From contig NZ_FNJI01000002.1 of assembly GCF_900104445.1 (NCBI RefSeq), positions 62,001 through 126,000 of the forward strand: a DNA stretch of 64,000 nt, read 5' to 3'. Under the pieces are notes generated by a model. The model made no database searches, had not been told where the DNA came from, and was given only the letters and a program-made list of their open reading frames with translations. A program made the translations under genes and the position numbers. The DNA is from Desulforhopalus singaporensis (lineage in GTDB: Bacteria > Desulfobacterota > Desulfobulbia > Desulfobulbales > Desulfocapsaceae). Below are positions 52,943 to 61,689 of this stretch, in pieces (the stretch's first letter is position 1; each line of letters starts with the position of its first letter).

Positions 52943-53902
52943 TTACTTGGCGACCTCCTGGCTACCGGCTCCACTGCGATACGCCTGCAGGCAACCACCC
53001 ACCGCCTGGAGCATCATGAACATAAAACCGAAAGCCTCCTGAACCTGGGGGTCGTTGAGTTTTTTCACCAGACCAAGCGGCCCGACCGGTTTGACATAAC
53101 TGAAATCAAGTCCATCAATTACCCGGCAGACATCCTCGATCTGCTTCTCGCTGAAATCGACCCTTCTCATAAATGTGATCAACGTGCCCGCCAATCTCAC
53201 CGCGCCGCTGCCCTGCTGCAGTCCATCGAGCCAGACGTTCACTCCATTGAGGACATCGGTCTCTTTCATCAACACTCCCACTTCCTTGACCAGTTCGGTC
53301 ATAGGCTGCAACATATTCAGCAGATCGCTCAGGGTGTGGATATTCAGCAGGATAATGTGCAGCAGGTCTCCCAGTTTTTCGGCCTGGAACTCCCCTTCGT
53401 GAAGAGCGTTCAAAAAACGCAGGATCCGCGGATACATGAGCTGCAGAATGGGGACCAGCTCGTCGCGCAACTCAACGCCTGCACGCAACATGTCAAGCCC
53501 CTCGCCCATGGTATCCAGGTTGGTGAGGGTCTTGCGCAGCAGGATAATAACCTCGTCGATATGAAACTCCCCTTCGAGTTCGCTGAAAAATTCTATGGAT
53601 TTCGGGTATACCTGTTTGACCACCGGCCCCATATCATCCTTGAATTCAATTCCGGACTTGACCGCCCGGACCACTTCATTGAGCTCTTCAAGACTTCCCA
53701 GGAGAGTGGTGGACAGGGTCATCAGGTTCTCCCTGGAATACTCTTCGTCCACTCCGCCGAGCAATTCCGCTACGTCCGCCTGCACTGCGGTTCCGGGAGT
53801 CAGCCTGAGCTCCTGCCTTACTTCCTGGAGGATGTCTGCTTTCATCGATCGTACTTCATCTGAGAGCTTGTCCAGCTTCTCCAGAATCAACGCTTCGTTC
53901 AT
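52943..53902 (-). CDS. DUF1641 domain protein, partner of sqr
   Basis: 319 residues, helical and mostly soluble, no signal peptide. Repeated segments such as LLRKTLTNLDTMGEGLDML and LLHIILLNIHTLSDLLNML, and the C-terminal GPLGLVKKLNDPQVQEAFGF followed by FMMLQAVGGCL, are typical of DUF1641 proteins, which are often encoded beside SQR-type or formate-dehydrogenase-type flavoproteins. Function unknown; a scaffold or membrane adaptor for the flavoprotein is an inference. ATG 53902 (MNEALILEKLDK) is taken; the frame opens four codons earlier. It precedes sqr by 112 bp on the same strand. Confidence 0.85.
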   Translation of the reverse strand: MNEALILEKLDKLSDEVRSMKADILQEVRQELRLTPGTAVQADVAELLGGVDEEYSRENLMTLSTTLLGSLEELNEVVRAVKSGIEFKDDMGPVVKQVYPKSIEFFSELEGEFHIDEVIILLRKTLTNLDTMGEGLDMLRAGVELRDELVPILQLMYPRILRFLNALHEGEFQAEKLGDLLHIILLNIHTLSDLLNMLQPMTELVKEVGVLMKETDVLNGVNVWLDGLQQGSGAVRLAGTLITFMRRVDFSEKQIEDVCRVIDGLDFSYVKPVGPLGLVKKLNDPQVQEAFGFMFMMLQAVGGCLQAYRSGAGSQEVAK

Positions 53903-53928
53903 TTTTTCTCTCACTGGTTAACCTTTAC

Positions 53929-54077
53929 CAGAACTGTTCTATTCCACCCGCTCCCACTGTTTCTTACCGTCGACGGTGGCGCCAGGCGGTCATGGGGAAA
54001 TGCAGGCGAACCATTACACCCGCCTGCGGCCGTAAAACAGTTCTGTGTGCGACATTGTAGTATTGCTACACTGTAGT
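53929..54077. promoter_or_regulatory. Upstream region of DUF1641-sqr with paired operator-like repeats
   Basis: The element AGAACTGTTCT (53930-53940, a perfect palindrome) recurs in inverted orientation as AACAGTTCTG (54036-54045), so the two share the 10-mer CAGAACTGTT. Further out, CATTGTAGT (54053-54061) and CACTGTAGT (54069-54077) are direct repeats 16 bp apart. No clear sigma70 pair is visible. The 53903-54273 gap otherwise holds no gene. Confidence 0.4.
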
Positions 54078-54169
54078 ACCATAATGCATACCAAAAGAAA
54101 AGTCGAATATCGGCCATTTGGACGAATTTTTATGCCAAAGCGTAATCGTGTATCGGCGTAAAAATAAAA

Positions 54170-54206
54170 AAAACCCGCTGAGACTGTGCCTGTCTCAGCG
54201 GGTTTT
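54170..54206 (-). terminator. Rho-independent terminator of the small hypothetical gene
   Basis: A perfect 15-bp stem (AAAACCCGCTGAGAC / GTCTCAGCGGGTTTT) with a 7-nt loop, followed on the minus strand by a long T-rich tract (A-run at 54161-54173 on the plus strand). It lies 67 bp after the stop of the 54274-54699 gene. Confidence 0.9.
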
Positions 54207-54273
54207 ACACCTCACTACTCTTTTCGGCTGCGAGGGTGATCCCTGCAGCGCCTATCTCTTGTCGGTCATGAAT

Positions 54274-54699
54274 TTATTGCGCCGCAGCGGCGACCGCTTC
54301 CTTGAACCTGGCCACAAGATAGTCGCCATATTCCCCGTCGTCTTCAAACATATCGAAACAATATCCGTCCTCTCCGCCAAGACCGCCGGGTATCACTTCT
54401 CCGCGCTGTTCGGGGTCACTGATCATATCGCCGTAAAAACAGACTGAGAGCCATCTCTCGCCGGGATCGTCATCGATCACGTCGATAATGGCAAAGAGTT
54501 CCCTGTCCGTCTGGTTCCGGTGCCTGGGGCGAACAGAGTAGCTCACTCCGGGGCGGGCGACAAAGCTGAGCGTCACCCCGTCAAATGATGCCACTTCGTT
54601 GACGAAAAGCTCAAATTTGCCGCGCATGGGCTGCTCCTGGGGCTGCCACTGCTGGAGAAAAGATTCAACTTCCTGTAACACCTTTTGATTTTCACTCAT
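54274..54699 (-). CDS. Conserved-looking hypothetical protein
   Basis: 141 residues, soluble, strongly acidic. N-terminal helix MSENQKVLQEVESFLQQW, then an alpha/beta-looking body (LFVNEVASFDGVTLSFVARPGVSYSVR pieces: GVTLSFVARPGVSYSVR, LFAIIDVIDDDPGERWLSV) and an Ala-rich end. I recognise no family; one possibility is a small immunity- or stress-type single-domain protein, but that is not supported. Strong AGAGGTG before the ATG and its own terminator make it a real monocistronic gene. Confidence 0.8.
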   Translation of the reverse strand: MSENQKVLQEVESFLQQWQPQEQPMRGKFELFVNEVASFDGVTLSFVARPGVSYSVRPRHRNQTDRELFAIIDVIDDDPGERWLSVCFYGDMISDPEQRGEVIPGGLGGEDGYCFDMFEDDGEYGDYLVARFKEAVAAAAQ

Positions 54700-54810
54700 G
54701 CTGTCACCTCTTTAATTATGGTATATAGAGCGTACATATTGTATTAATTCAGTAAAACACCTGGCCAATGTTATCCTTTTTTCATCTTTGATTGCAACTA
54801 TTCTCCTGCT

Positions 54811-55587
54811 ATGCTCCTTATAACCGCTCCATCCAAAACGCAGCACCCCGAAGTCCGGGAAGACAAGATCTCTACCATCCCGCTCCTGCTTGACAAGACC
54901 CAACAGCTGATAGCGAGGCTGCAACAGATGTCCTATCAAGAGCTTGCCGGACTGCTGAAAACCAGTGACCGACTGAGACGTTCGACCATTGCCAAAATAA
55001 ACGCCTTCTCCCTGCCTTTCACACAGAAAAACAGCTGCCCTGCCATCTTCACCTTCAAAGGCGATAGTTACGACGCCATAACCCCGCACAGCTATTCCAC
55101 GGAGGAGCTTGCCTACTGCCAGGATCACCTGCTGATCCTTTCCGGGCTTTACGGTCTGCTCCGCCCTCTTGACCTGATGCAGTCCTATCGCCTTGAAATG
55201 GGCGCAAAACTCGAAATTTCAGGTTACAGTAATCTCTACCAGTTCTGGAAAAAAGAGGTGACAGCAGAGCTAGACAGGCTGGTTGCGGGCCACCGGGAAA
55301 AAACGGTTGTCAACCTCGCCTCGGCGGAATATGCAAAAGTTATCGACACCGGCCAGCTTGGTTCGGCTTTTATCACGATAGTGTTCAGGCAGCACCATGA
55401 CGGGCGGATCAAGACCATCCCGATCCATGCCAAGAGGGCCCGGGGACAGATGATCCATTTCGCCATAACCAACAGGATAGAAGCCCCGGAAAAACTCAAG
55501 GAGTTTAATAGTGACGGATATGTCTACAGCCAGGCGGACTCTTCGCCCGCAAGCTGGGTCTTTATCCGGCAGGGAAAAAGTGCATAA
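54811..55587 (+). CDS. yaaA: Peroxide-stress protein YaaA (UPF0246)
   Basis: 258 residues, family length. Conserved blocks are MLLITAPSKTQ at the N-terminus, LSGLYGLLRPLDLMQSYRLEM near residue 112 (pieces LSGLYGLLRPLD, YRLEMG), NLASAEYAKVI, and HAKRARGQMIHFA. YaaA lowers free iron and protects against hydrogen peroxide in E. coli. Divergent from the hypothetical gene at 54274, with 111 bp between. Confidence 0.94.
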   Translation: MLLITAPSKTQHPEVREDKISTIPLLLDKTQQLIARLQQMSYQELAGLLKTSDRLRRSTIAKINAFSLPFTQKNSCPAIFTFKGDSYDAITPHSYSTEELAYCQDHLLILSGLYGLLRPLDLMQSYRLEMGAKLEISGYSNLYQFWKKEVTAELDRLVAGHREKTVVNLASAEYAKVIDTGQLGSAFITIVFRQHHDGRIKTIPIHAKRARGQMIHFAITNRIEAPEKLKEFNSDGYVYSQADSSPASWVFIRQGKSA

Positions 55588-55661
55588 AAACTTGGATCAG
55601 GTCCCCGCGTAGAAGACAAAAGTATCACGACGCGGGTACCGATGCTGCCGCCAGGGGGGCA

Positions 55662-56243
55662 TCAGAACATATATTTTACCGTAAAAAATCCCGCGGCGAG
55701 AAGAACAACGAAGAGTATCGTCAGCAGATTGAAGTATCGGTCGATAAAGTATTTTATACGGGCGCCAAACCTTCTGATCAGCCAGGCGACAAGAAAAAAA
55801 CGGGCGGACCGGGCCACAAGCGACACCAGCATAAAGGTTATGAAATTGGACTTCACAAACCCTGCGGTGATGGTAAACAGCTTGTATGGGATAGGCGTAA
55901 ACCCGGCGGTCCCGACAATCCACACGTCATATTCCCGGAAATAGTTCTGCACCACCTGGTATTTTTCAGCCATACCGTACCAGTTAATAACGGTCATCCC
56001 CAGGCTGTCCATGAACCAGAAGCCGAGGCCATAACCGAGCGCACCGCCCAGAACCGAACCGATCGAGCAGATGGCACCATAGCGATAGGACAAATGCGGC
56101 ACCGCTACGCACATGGCGATCAGGAACACATCCGGGGGCACCGGAAAAAAGGAGGACTCGACAAAAGCGATGAGAAACAGGGCCCAGACTCCGTATCTGG
56201 AACTGATCCATTTCATACAGAAATCATAGAGTCGGCGCATCAT
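55662..56243 (-). CDS. yqaA: YqaA/VTT-domain (SNARE-associated-like) membrane protein
   Basis: 193 residues with about five membrane segments. Family motif FVESSFFPVPPDVFLIAM near residue 25 (pieces ESSFFPVPPDV), then GSVLGGALGYGLGFW and FTPIPYKLFTITAGF, the Pro-rich re-entrant loop of the DedA/VTT fold. Probably a lipid or ion transport-related inner-membrane protein; substrate unknown. The start MMRRLYDF (56243) is preferred; 56279 would overlap pcm. Confidence 0.88.
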   Translation of the reverse strand: MMRRLYDFCMKWISSRYGVWALFLIAFVESSFFPVPPDVFLIAMCVAVPHLSYRYGAICSIGSVLGGALGYGLGFWFMDSLGMTVINWYGMAEKYQVVQNYFREYDVWIVGTAGFTPIPYKLFTITAGFVKSNFITFMLVSLVARSARFFLVAWLIRRFGARIKYFIDRYFNLLTILFVVLLAAGFFTVKYMF

Positions 56244-56262
56244 CCCTGGAGACACCGTTGTT

Positions 56263-56910
56263 TCACCTGCTCCAGCCATACTTTCCCACAAGGTTGACAA
56301 AGCGGACACCGGCCAGAGTGGTAACCGTCACCCGGCCGTCTTTTTTCTCGAGAAGCTGCAGTTCCTGGACATGCTGATCCCCAACCGGGATAATCAGGCG
56401 GCCGTTCTCGCTCAACTGTTCCACTAGCGGCTCGGGAATTTCCGGTCCTCCGGCGGTGACAATTATTGCGTCAAAAGGCCCCTTTTCCGGCCAGCCCAGC
56501 GTGCCGTCGTCAAACTTTGCCTGGATATTGTAATAACGCAGCTTATCAAATACTTTTCTTGCACTGACCAGCAGTGAATTCACGCGCTCGACGGTATATA
56601 CCTGCCGGCACAACCGTGACAGTACCGCAGCCTGATACCCCGATCCGGTGCCGATCTCAAGCACCGTCTCATCCCCTTTGAGCCTGAGTGACTGGGTCAT
56701 CGAAGCAACTATATACGGTTGGGAAATTGTCTGGCCGGCGCCTATGGGCAGGGGATGGTCGCCGTAGGCGCGCACTCTCATGGCATCGTCGACAAACCAG
56801 TGTCTCGGCACCTCCTCCATTGTCTTGAGCACCCGCTGGTCAACAATATCCCGGCTCAGAAGCTGCTCCTGCACCATCCGCAATCTTGCTTTTTGGTATT
56901 GATCCATCAT
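56263..56910 (-). CDS. pcm: Protein-L-isoaspartate O-methyltransferase
   Basis: 215 residues. SAM-binding motif I is VLEIGTGSGYQAAVLSRL near residue 82; preceding PLPIGAGQTISQPYIVA and the later DAIIVTAGGPEIPEPLVEQL are family hallmarks. It methylates damaged isoaspartyl residues to start repair, using SAM as made by MetK here. Its ATG overlaps the stop of the lipoprotein gene (ATGA), so translation is coupled. Confidence 0.96.
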   Translation of the reverse strand: MMDQYQKARLRMVQEQLLSRDIVDQRVLKTMEEVPRHWFVDDAMRVRAYGDHPLPIGAGQTISQPYIVASMTQSLRLKGDETVLEIGTGSGYQAAVLSRLCRQVYTVERVNSLLVSARKVFDKLRYYNIQAKFDDGTLGWPEKGPFDAIIVTAGGPEIPEPLVEQLSENGRLIIPVGDQHVQELQLLEKKDGRVTVTTLAGVRFVNLVGKYGWSR

Positions 56911-57308
56911 TCCTTTCTCTTCTGCCAGGGAAAATCATCCGTCCATTCCAGTTCATCCTGGTCGCTGGATGAGTAGTCGATACTCTCGACCACCCCGTTG
57001 TTAAAGGTGACGACCACCTGGGTTATTTCCGGAGCCCCAACATATTTGCCGAAAAACGGAGTTTTTTCCATCAGGCTCATGTTCTTGTCCAGATAGAGCC
57101 ATTTCACCCTGTTCCCGTCAAGTTGCACTTGGTCATCAGGGTCGCCCAGGAAGATGAGCACGTCCTCCTTGGTGGACTCGCCTTCGCTGAGCAGCGACAC
57201 GTCGGCACCCAGATGGCGCACTGGTTTGGTATAACAGGCAGACAACGCCAACAACATCCCAATAAGAAGCAATATCATCGGCAGGCGTATCGTTCTCATA
57301 TTATCCAT
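56907..57308 (-). CDS. Small outer-membrane-type lipoprotein (BamE/SmpA-like fold)
   Basis: 133 residues from ATG 57308, chosen because GGAG lies 6 nt upstream. Signal peptide (MRTIRLPMILLLIGML) ends in the lipobox LLALSAC, lipidated Cys near residue 25. The mature part (SLLSEGESTKEDVLIFLGDPDDQ, then VKWLYLDKNM, VVVTFNNGVVESIDY) has the short alpha/beta pattern of SmpA/OmlA/BamE domains. A BamE role is possible but not secure. Directly before pcm and yqaA. Confidence 0.78.
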   Translation of the reverse strand: MDNMRTIRLPMILLLIGMLLALSACYTKPVRHLGADVSLLSEGESTKEDVLIFLGDPDDQVQLDGNRVKWLYLDKNMSLMEKTPFFGKYVGAPEITQVVVTFNNGVVESIDYSSSDQDELEWTDDFPWQKRKE

Positions 57309-57403
57309 GGCCATCTCCATTTCGTAAGATTGGTTCATTCAACATCCATATAGTCTGTGGTCGGCAAATTTTCAACGAATAACTCATTTCGTCGAATCCA
57401 CAC

Positions 57404-57447
57404 AAAAAAAACTCCATGCCGGATTTTTTCGGCATGGAGTTTTTTTT
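57404..57447. terminator. Bidirectional terminator between htpG and the lipoprotein gene
   Basis: An 18-bp stem (A8 CTCCATGCCG / CGGCATGGAG T8) with an 8-nt loop and homopolymer flanks on both sides. It lies 31 bp after the htpG stop and acts on the minus-strand htpG transcript. Confidence 0.93.
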
Positions 57448-57478
57448 ACTGCAAGCAACCGTAAGAATCTACCCCATG

Positions 57479-59356
57479 TTACCCAACCATACGATCAAGA
57501 ATGGAATAGCTCCGCTCAACCATTTTCAGCGGGTCGACCAGCAATCCGGCCTGGATCATTGCATTATCGTGGATCTGAAACACCACCTGCCTGGCAAAAT
57601 CCTCGTCGTTTTTACGCAGCTCGATAAGCCTTTTGATCAGGCTGTTGCCGGGATTGATTTCCAGTTTCTTCTTCGATTTTTCCATCCCCGGAATTCCATG
57701 CTCCTTGCGGCTGGCGGCCATGATCCGTTCCATGGAGGAGGTCATGAACCCGTCAGGGTTGACGATCATCGCCGGAGCGTCGACCAGCCGCTTGGAAACC
57801 ACCACCTCGGAAATGGAGTCGGCGAGTATTTCCTGCATCCAGTCGGTCAGCCCGGCAGCGCTCTCTTTATCTATGGTCTCTTCCTCACTGTCCTGGGATT
57901 TTTCTGCGTCTTTTTCATCCTCCTTGTCCAGGGAGAGGTCCGCCCGGTCGGCAGAGACCAGCTTCTTGCCTTCGAATTCCCCGAGATGATTCAGCACGAA
58001 ATCGTCAATCGGCTCAAGGGTATAGATAATCTCAATGTCTTTTTTGCGGAACATTTCAACATACGGCCCGGCTTCTATTGCCGCACGGCTGGGACCGTTG
58101 ATGAAATAGATTTCTTCCTGGTCGGGATTCATCCGCAGCAGATAGTCGGACAGACTGACTACCTTGCCCGCCTCGGACTTGGAAGACTCAAACCGCAGCA
58201 GCTTGCTTATCTCTTTCTGGTATTCATAATCCGAGGTCGCCCCCTCCTTGATAAACAGCCCGAAGGTAGACCAGAACTTCTCATATTTTTCCGGTTCCTG
58301 TTTTGCCTGTTCGTCAAGATACTTAAGGAATCTTTTGGTGATTACCTTTCTCAGCTTGGCCACAAGAGCGTTGTCCTGGAGAGCCTGGCGGGAGATATTG
58401 AGCGGCAGGTCCTCGCTGTCTACCACGCCTTTTAAGAACCTCAGCCAATCGGGCAGGATGTTCTTGGAGTGCTGGTCTATCAGTATCCGCTGGCAATAGA
58501 GATTGACGCCGGGATCCATCTTGCCGAACCCGAAAATCTCGAAATTTTCCTCCGGGACGAACAGCAGCGCATTGATCGCAAGCGGGGCGTCAGCGGAAAA
58601 GTGAAGCTTGTACATCGGATCGGTTGCTGCGTTGCCGACAAACTTATAGAATTCGTTGTACTCGTCATCGCTGATTTCATTTCTCGACTTGGTCCACAGC
58701 GCCTGCACGGTATTGACCGTGTCGGCGTCAATCTTGATGGGGAAAGGGACAAAGGCCGAATATTGCTTGATGATCGATTCAATCTTCCATTTCTGCGCGT
58801 AATCCCCGGCATCGTCCTTGAGCTCGACGATAATTTTCGTTCCACGGTGCAGCCCTGGCATCTCGCTTATAGTGAACGACCCTGTCCCGTCTGACACCCA
58901 CTCATGTCCCTCACTTTTATCCCAGGACCGCGTCTGCACCCTGACGGTTTTACCGGCCATGAACGCCGAATAGAAACCGACCCCGAACTGTCCGATGAGA
59001 TTAACGTCTTTCTTTGCCGCTTCCACCAGTTCGGCCAGGTAGGTGTTGGAACCGGAGTGGGCAATGGTGCCGAGATTGTCCTCGAGTTCACTCCTGCTCA
59101 TCCCGATGCCGGTATCGGTGACGGTAAGGGTCTTGTTCTCCTCGTCTATATCGATGGCGATCTCAAGGGGGAGATGATCGTCGAACACCTCGGTTTTGGT
59201 CAGGCTTTCGTGCCTCATCTTCTCGAGCGCATCGGCAGCGTTGGAGATCAGCTCCCTGACAAACACATCCCGTTCGGTATAGAGGGAGTTGATCACAATA
59301 TCGAGCAGTTTTTTGGTTTCCGCCTTGAATTCATAAGTAGCTTTTTCTGCAGTCAT
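57479..59356 (-). CDS. htpG: Molecular chaperone HtpG (Hsp90)
   Basis: 625 residues. N-terminal GHKL ATPase: FVRELISNAADALEKMR, VTDTGIGMSRSELEDNLG (pieces TDTGIGM) and GQFGVGFYSAFMAG; middle-domain GVVDSEDLPLNISR; C-terminal dimerisation part to MVG. The frame continues 215 codons upstream on the minus strand, but that part lies antisense to the phosphoesterase gene and is non-homologous; ATG 59356 has GAGGAA upstream and gives the family start. Confidence 0.97.
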   Translation of the reverse strand: MTAEKATYEFKAETKKLLDIVINSLYTERDVFVRELISNAADALEKMRHESLTKTEVFDDHLPLEIAIDIDEENKTLTVTDTGIGMSRSELEDNLGTIAHSGSNTYLAELVEAAKKDVNLIGQFGVGFYSAFMAGKTVRVQTRSWDKSEGHEWVSDGTGSFTISEMPGLHRGTKIIVELKDDAGDYAQKWKIESIIKQYSAFVPFPIKIDADTVNTVQALWTKSRNEISDDEYNEFYKFVGNAATDPMYKLHFSADAPLAINALLFVPEENFEIFGFGKMDPGVNLYCQRILIDQHSKNILPDWLRFLKGVVDSEDLPLNISRQALQDNALVAKLRKVITKRFLKYLDEQAKQEPEKYEKFWSTFGLFIKEGATSDYEYQKEISKLLRFESSKSEAGKVVSLSDYLLRMNPDQEEIYFINGPSRAAIEAGPYVEMFRKKDIEIIYTLEPIDDFVLNHLGEFEGKKLVSADRADLSLDKEDEKDAEKSQDSEEETIDKESAAGLTDWMQEILADSISEVVVSKRLVDAPAMIVNPDGFMTSSMERIMAASRKEHGIPGMEKSKKKLEINPGNSLIKRLIELRKNDEDFARQVVFQIHDNAMIQAGLLVDPLKMVERSYSILDRMVG

Positions 59357-59509
59357 CGAGTTCCTCATTCGTTGCATTTCGTTGTGGCTGGAAAAAACTG
59401 TTTTCCCGGCCATTGATTTTTTATCCAAAGTCGGCCAAAATGTTAAGCATCGATAATATGGTGTCAAGAGCCTGGAAACACTCCTGCCGGCACCGTGCAA
59501 AACTGAAAA

Positions 59510-60193
59510 ATGAAAATAATTGCCTTTAGCGACATACATTCGGCCACCGCTGTCTTTGAGAAGATACCGGGACTGCGGGAGGCGGATCTCGTCCTGCTCA
59601 ACGGTGACCTCACGAACTACGGCGGTATTGCGGAGACCAAGCACGTTCTTGATGCGGTAATGCGCATAAACCCCAACGTACTCGCGCAGTTCGGCAACCT
59701 CGATCACGGGGAGGTCAATGACTATCTGGAACAGCTGGACATCAACCTGCACGGCCAGGCCAGGCTGGTACAAGACCGGGTCTGCCTGATCGGCGTCGGC
59801 GGCTCCAATTTCACCCCGTTCAACACTCCGTCCGAATTCAGCGAAAAAGCGCTGCACCGCCTGGCAGTCGATGGTTTTCGTCAGGCGGCGGAATATATCC
59901 GGCTTGCCGAACCGCTTCTGCAGGCCAAAATACCGGTGATACTGGTCAGTCACGCCCCCCCCTTCAATACCGGCGTCGACAGGATACATTCCGGAAAACA
60001 TGTCGGCTCAACCGCAATAAGGACCGTAATCGAACATTACAGCCCGGCACTGTGCATCACCGGTCATATCCATGAAGGAAAAGGTGTGGATCTTATAGGC
60101 CAGACACCAATCTACAACCCCGGCATGCTCAGACGCGAGGGATGGGTCACAGTCACGGTGGAAAATTCTCAACTCAAAGCAACTCTTCAATGA
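59510..60193 (+). CDS. Metallophosphoesterase
   Basis: 227 residues of the calcineurin-like superfamily: FSDIHS (motif I), LLNGDLTNYG (II), QFGNLDHGEV (III), VILVSHAPPFN (IV) and ITGHIHEGKG (V), giving a two-metal centre. It hydrolyses a phosphoester whose identity is unknown. Its stop overlaps the ATG of the next gene (ATGA), implying translational coupling with the protoporphyrinogen oxidase gene, although a functional link is not obvious. Confidence 0.88.
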   Translation: MKIIAFSDIHSATAVFEKIPGLREADLVLLNGDLTNYGGIAETKHVLDAVMRINPNVLAQFGNLDHGEVNDYLEQLDINLHGQARLVQDRVCLIGVGGSNFTPFNTPSEFSEKALHRLAVDGFRQAAEYIRLAEPLLQAKIPVILVSHAPPFNTGVDRIHSGKHVGSTAIRTVIEHYSPALCITGHIHEGKGVDLIGQTPIYNPGMLRREGWVTVTVENSQLKATLQ

Positions 60194-61590
60194 ACAATCA
60201 TTACCAGACGATCATCCTTGGAGGCGGAGTCTCCGGCTTGAGCTTTGCCCGCACCCTGCAAAAACTCGACCCCGGCCATGACTTTGCGGTAATCGAACAA
60301 TCCTCCCGGCCGGGCGGCGCCGTAGGAACTCATCAGGAAAACGGCTTCATCGTCGAACTCGGGCCTCACGGATTCCTCGACAACTGCCCTGAATCGCAGC
60401 AGCTGCTCAAAGACATCGGCCTGGACCACAAGTGCGTCAAGGCCCCCCTGAGCAAATTCGTCCGCTACGTCTACCTCAACGGCAAGCTCAACCTGATTCC
60501 GCAGACTCCCCGAAAAATTCTCATGGCGCCTCTCATCTCCTGGCCTGACAAGCTGCGGATCCTCGGTGATCTTTGCAAACCGCCTCTTCAGGGAGAACCC
60601 ACCGTCGCCAAGTGGGTCGACTACCGTTTCGGCCCGGCACTTCTGCCATACCTTGACGCGGTCTTCACCGGAACCTATGCCGGCGACTTCAACAGACTCA
60701 CAATCGACAGCGTGATGCCGGGGGTACGATCGCTCGAAAAAGAGTACGGGTCGGTACTGAAAGGACTTCTTGCGCGCATGAAGGCGGCAAGAAAAGAAGG
60801 AAAAGTAAACAACCGGCAGGGCCTGCCCGCGATGACCAGTTTTGGTGATGGCATGCATACCCTGGTAACAACTATGAGCAGCTCGCTGAGCCAGGGCGAG
60901 AATCTCTTTGTCAACAGCGAGGTAACGTCAATTGACCGGACCAGCGACGGCTGGTCGGTGACAACTGCAACAAGATCCGTTTCAACCACCAATCTGGTTC
61001 TCTGTCTGCCGATCAACAGCACCCTGGAACTGCTTGCGCCCCTGGATCCGGAGCTGCCCCTGAAGTCGGTGCCGCAAACCTGGATCACCACCGTCGCGTT
61101 CGGCTTCACCGACGATGTTGTCATCCCTCCCGGATTCGGGTTTTTAACTCCCGAACAGGAAAACAGATTTCTGCTCGGCACGCTTTTCAGCTCAAACATG
61201 TTCCCCGATAGAACCCCCAAGGGCCATGTGCTTATCGAGACCCTCGTCGGCGGCAGAAGACACCCGGAAAGACTTGCGCTGGACGACAAGACCCTCACCC
61301 AAAAGGCGCTGAGCGACGTAAGCGATATACTGGGGATAACCAAGCTGCCGGTCTATTCCCGGGTTCTCCGGCCGACAAGCGGTATTCCCCAGCTTGAACA
61401 GAACTATCCGCAGCTGTTGCATTGGAGGGATGAATTTACCAGGAAAAACCCGGGTCTTTTCATCTGCGGGTTCGGCTGGGGAGGTATAGGGCTTAACGAT
61501 ATGATAAAAACCAGCGTGCGCCTGGCAGGCGAACTGGCCGACGGCTGCGCCAGAAAGATGGACGCCGAGATAAAAAAAATCTATTTCTGA
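60190..61590 (+). CDS. hemY: Protoporphyrinogen (or coproporphyrinogen) oxidase, HemY type
   Basis: 466 residues. FAD motif IILGGGVSGLSFARTLQ at the N-terminus, GGAVGTHQENGFIVELGPHGF near residue 40 (pieces GGAVGTHQENG, ELGPHGF), substrate-domain segments, and the C-terminal FAD contact LFICGFGWGGIGLNDMIKT. It oxidises a porphyrinogen to porphyrin late in heme synthesis. Oxygen-dependent HemY enzymes in strict anaerobes must use another acceptor; this is noted for the family and unproven here. With hemL it indicates heme synthesis. Confidence 0.9.
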   Translation: MNNHYQTIILGGGVSGLSFARTLQKLDPGHDFAVIEQSSRPGGAVGTHQENGFIVELGPHGFLDNCPESQQLLKDIGLDHKCVKAPLSKFVRYVYLNGKLNLIPQTPRKILMAPLISWPDKLRILGDLCKPPLQGEPTVAKWVDYRFGPALLPYLDAVFTGTYAGDFNRLTIDSVMPGVRSLEKEYGSVLKGLLARMKAARKEGKVNNRQGLPAMTSFGDGMHTLVTTMSSSLSQGENLFVNSEVTSIDRTSDGWSVTTATRSVSTTNLVLCLPINSTLELLAPLDPELPLKSVPQTWITTVAFGFTDDVVIPPGFGFLTPEQENRFLLGTLFSSNMFPDRTPKGHVLIETLVGGRRHPERLALDDKTLTQKALSDVSDILGITKLPVYSRVLRPTSGIPQLEQNYPQLLHWRDEFTRKNPGLFICGFGWGGIGLNDMIKTSVRLAGELADGCARKMDAEIKKIYF

Positions 61591-61625
61591 GGCCGGCTGT
61601 GACAACAAGCCGCACCTGATCCGCC

Positions 61626-61666
61626 ACAAATAGCTCCGCAGCGCGAAACACTGCGCAGCTATTTGT
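61626..61666. terminator. Stem-loop between convergent hemY and dnaA
   Basis: ACAAATAGCT (61626-61635) pairs with AGCTATTTGT (61657-61666), and CGCAG pairs with CTGCG inside. It has 36 bp clearance from hemY and 23 bp from dnaA. No long T run, but position and stability fit a shared terminator. Confidence 0.65.
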
Positions 61667-61689
61667 CAAACTGCCGGACGCTGTCGAGC

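Noticed and set aside
59357-60001. 215-codon upstream extension of htpG
   Set aside because: Lies opposite the phosphoesterase gene, has no Hsp90 homology, and the family start with a good ribosome-binding site is at 59356.
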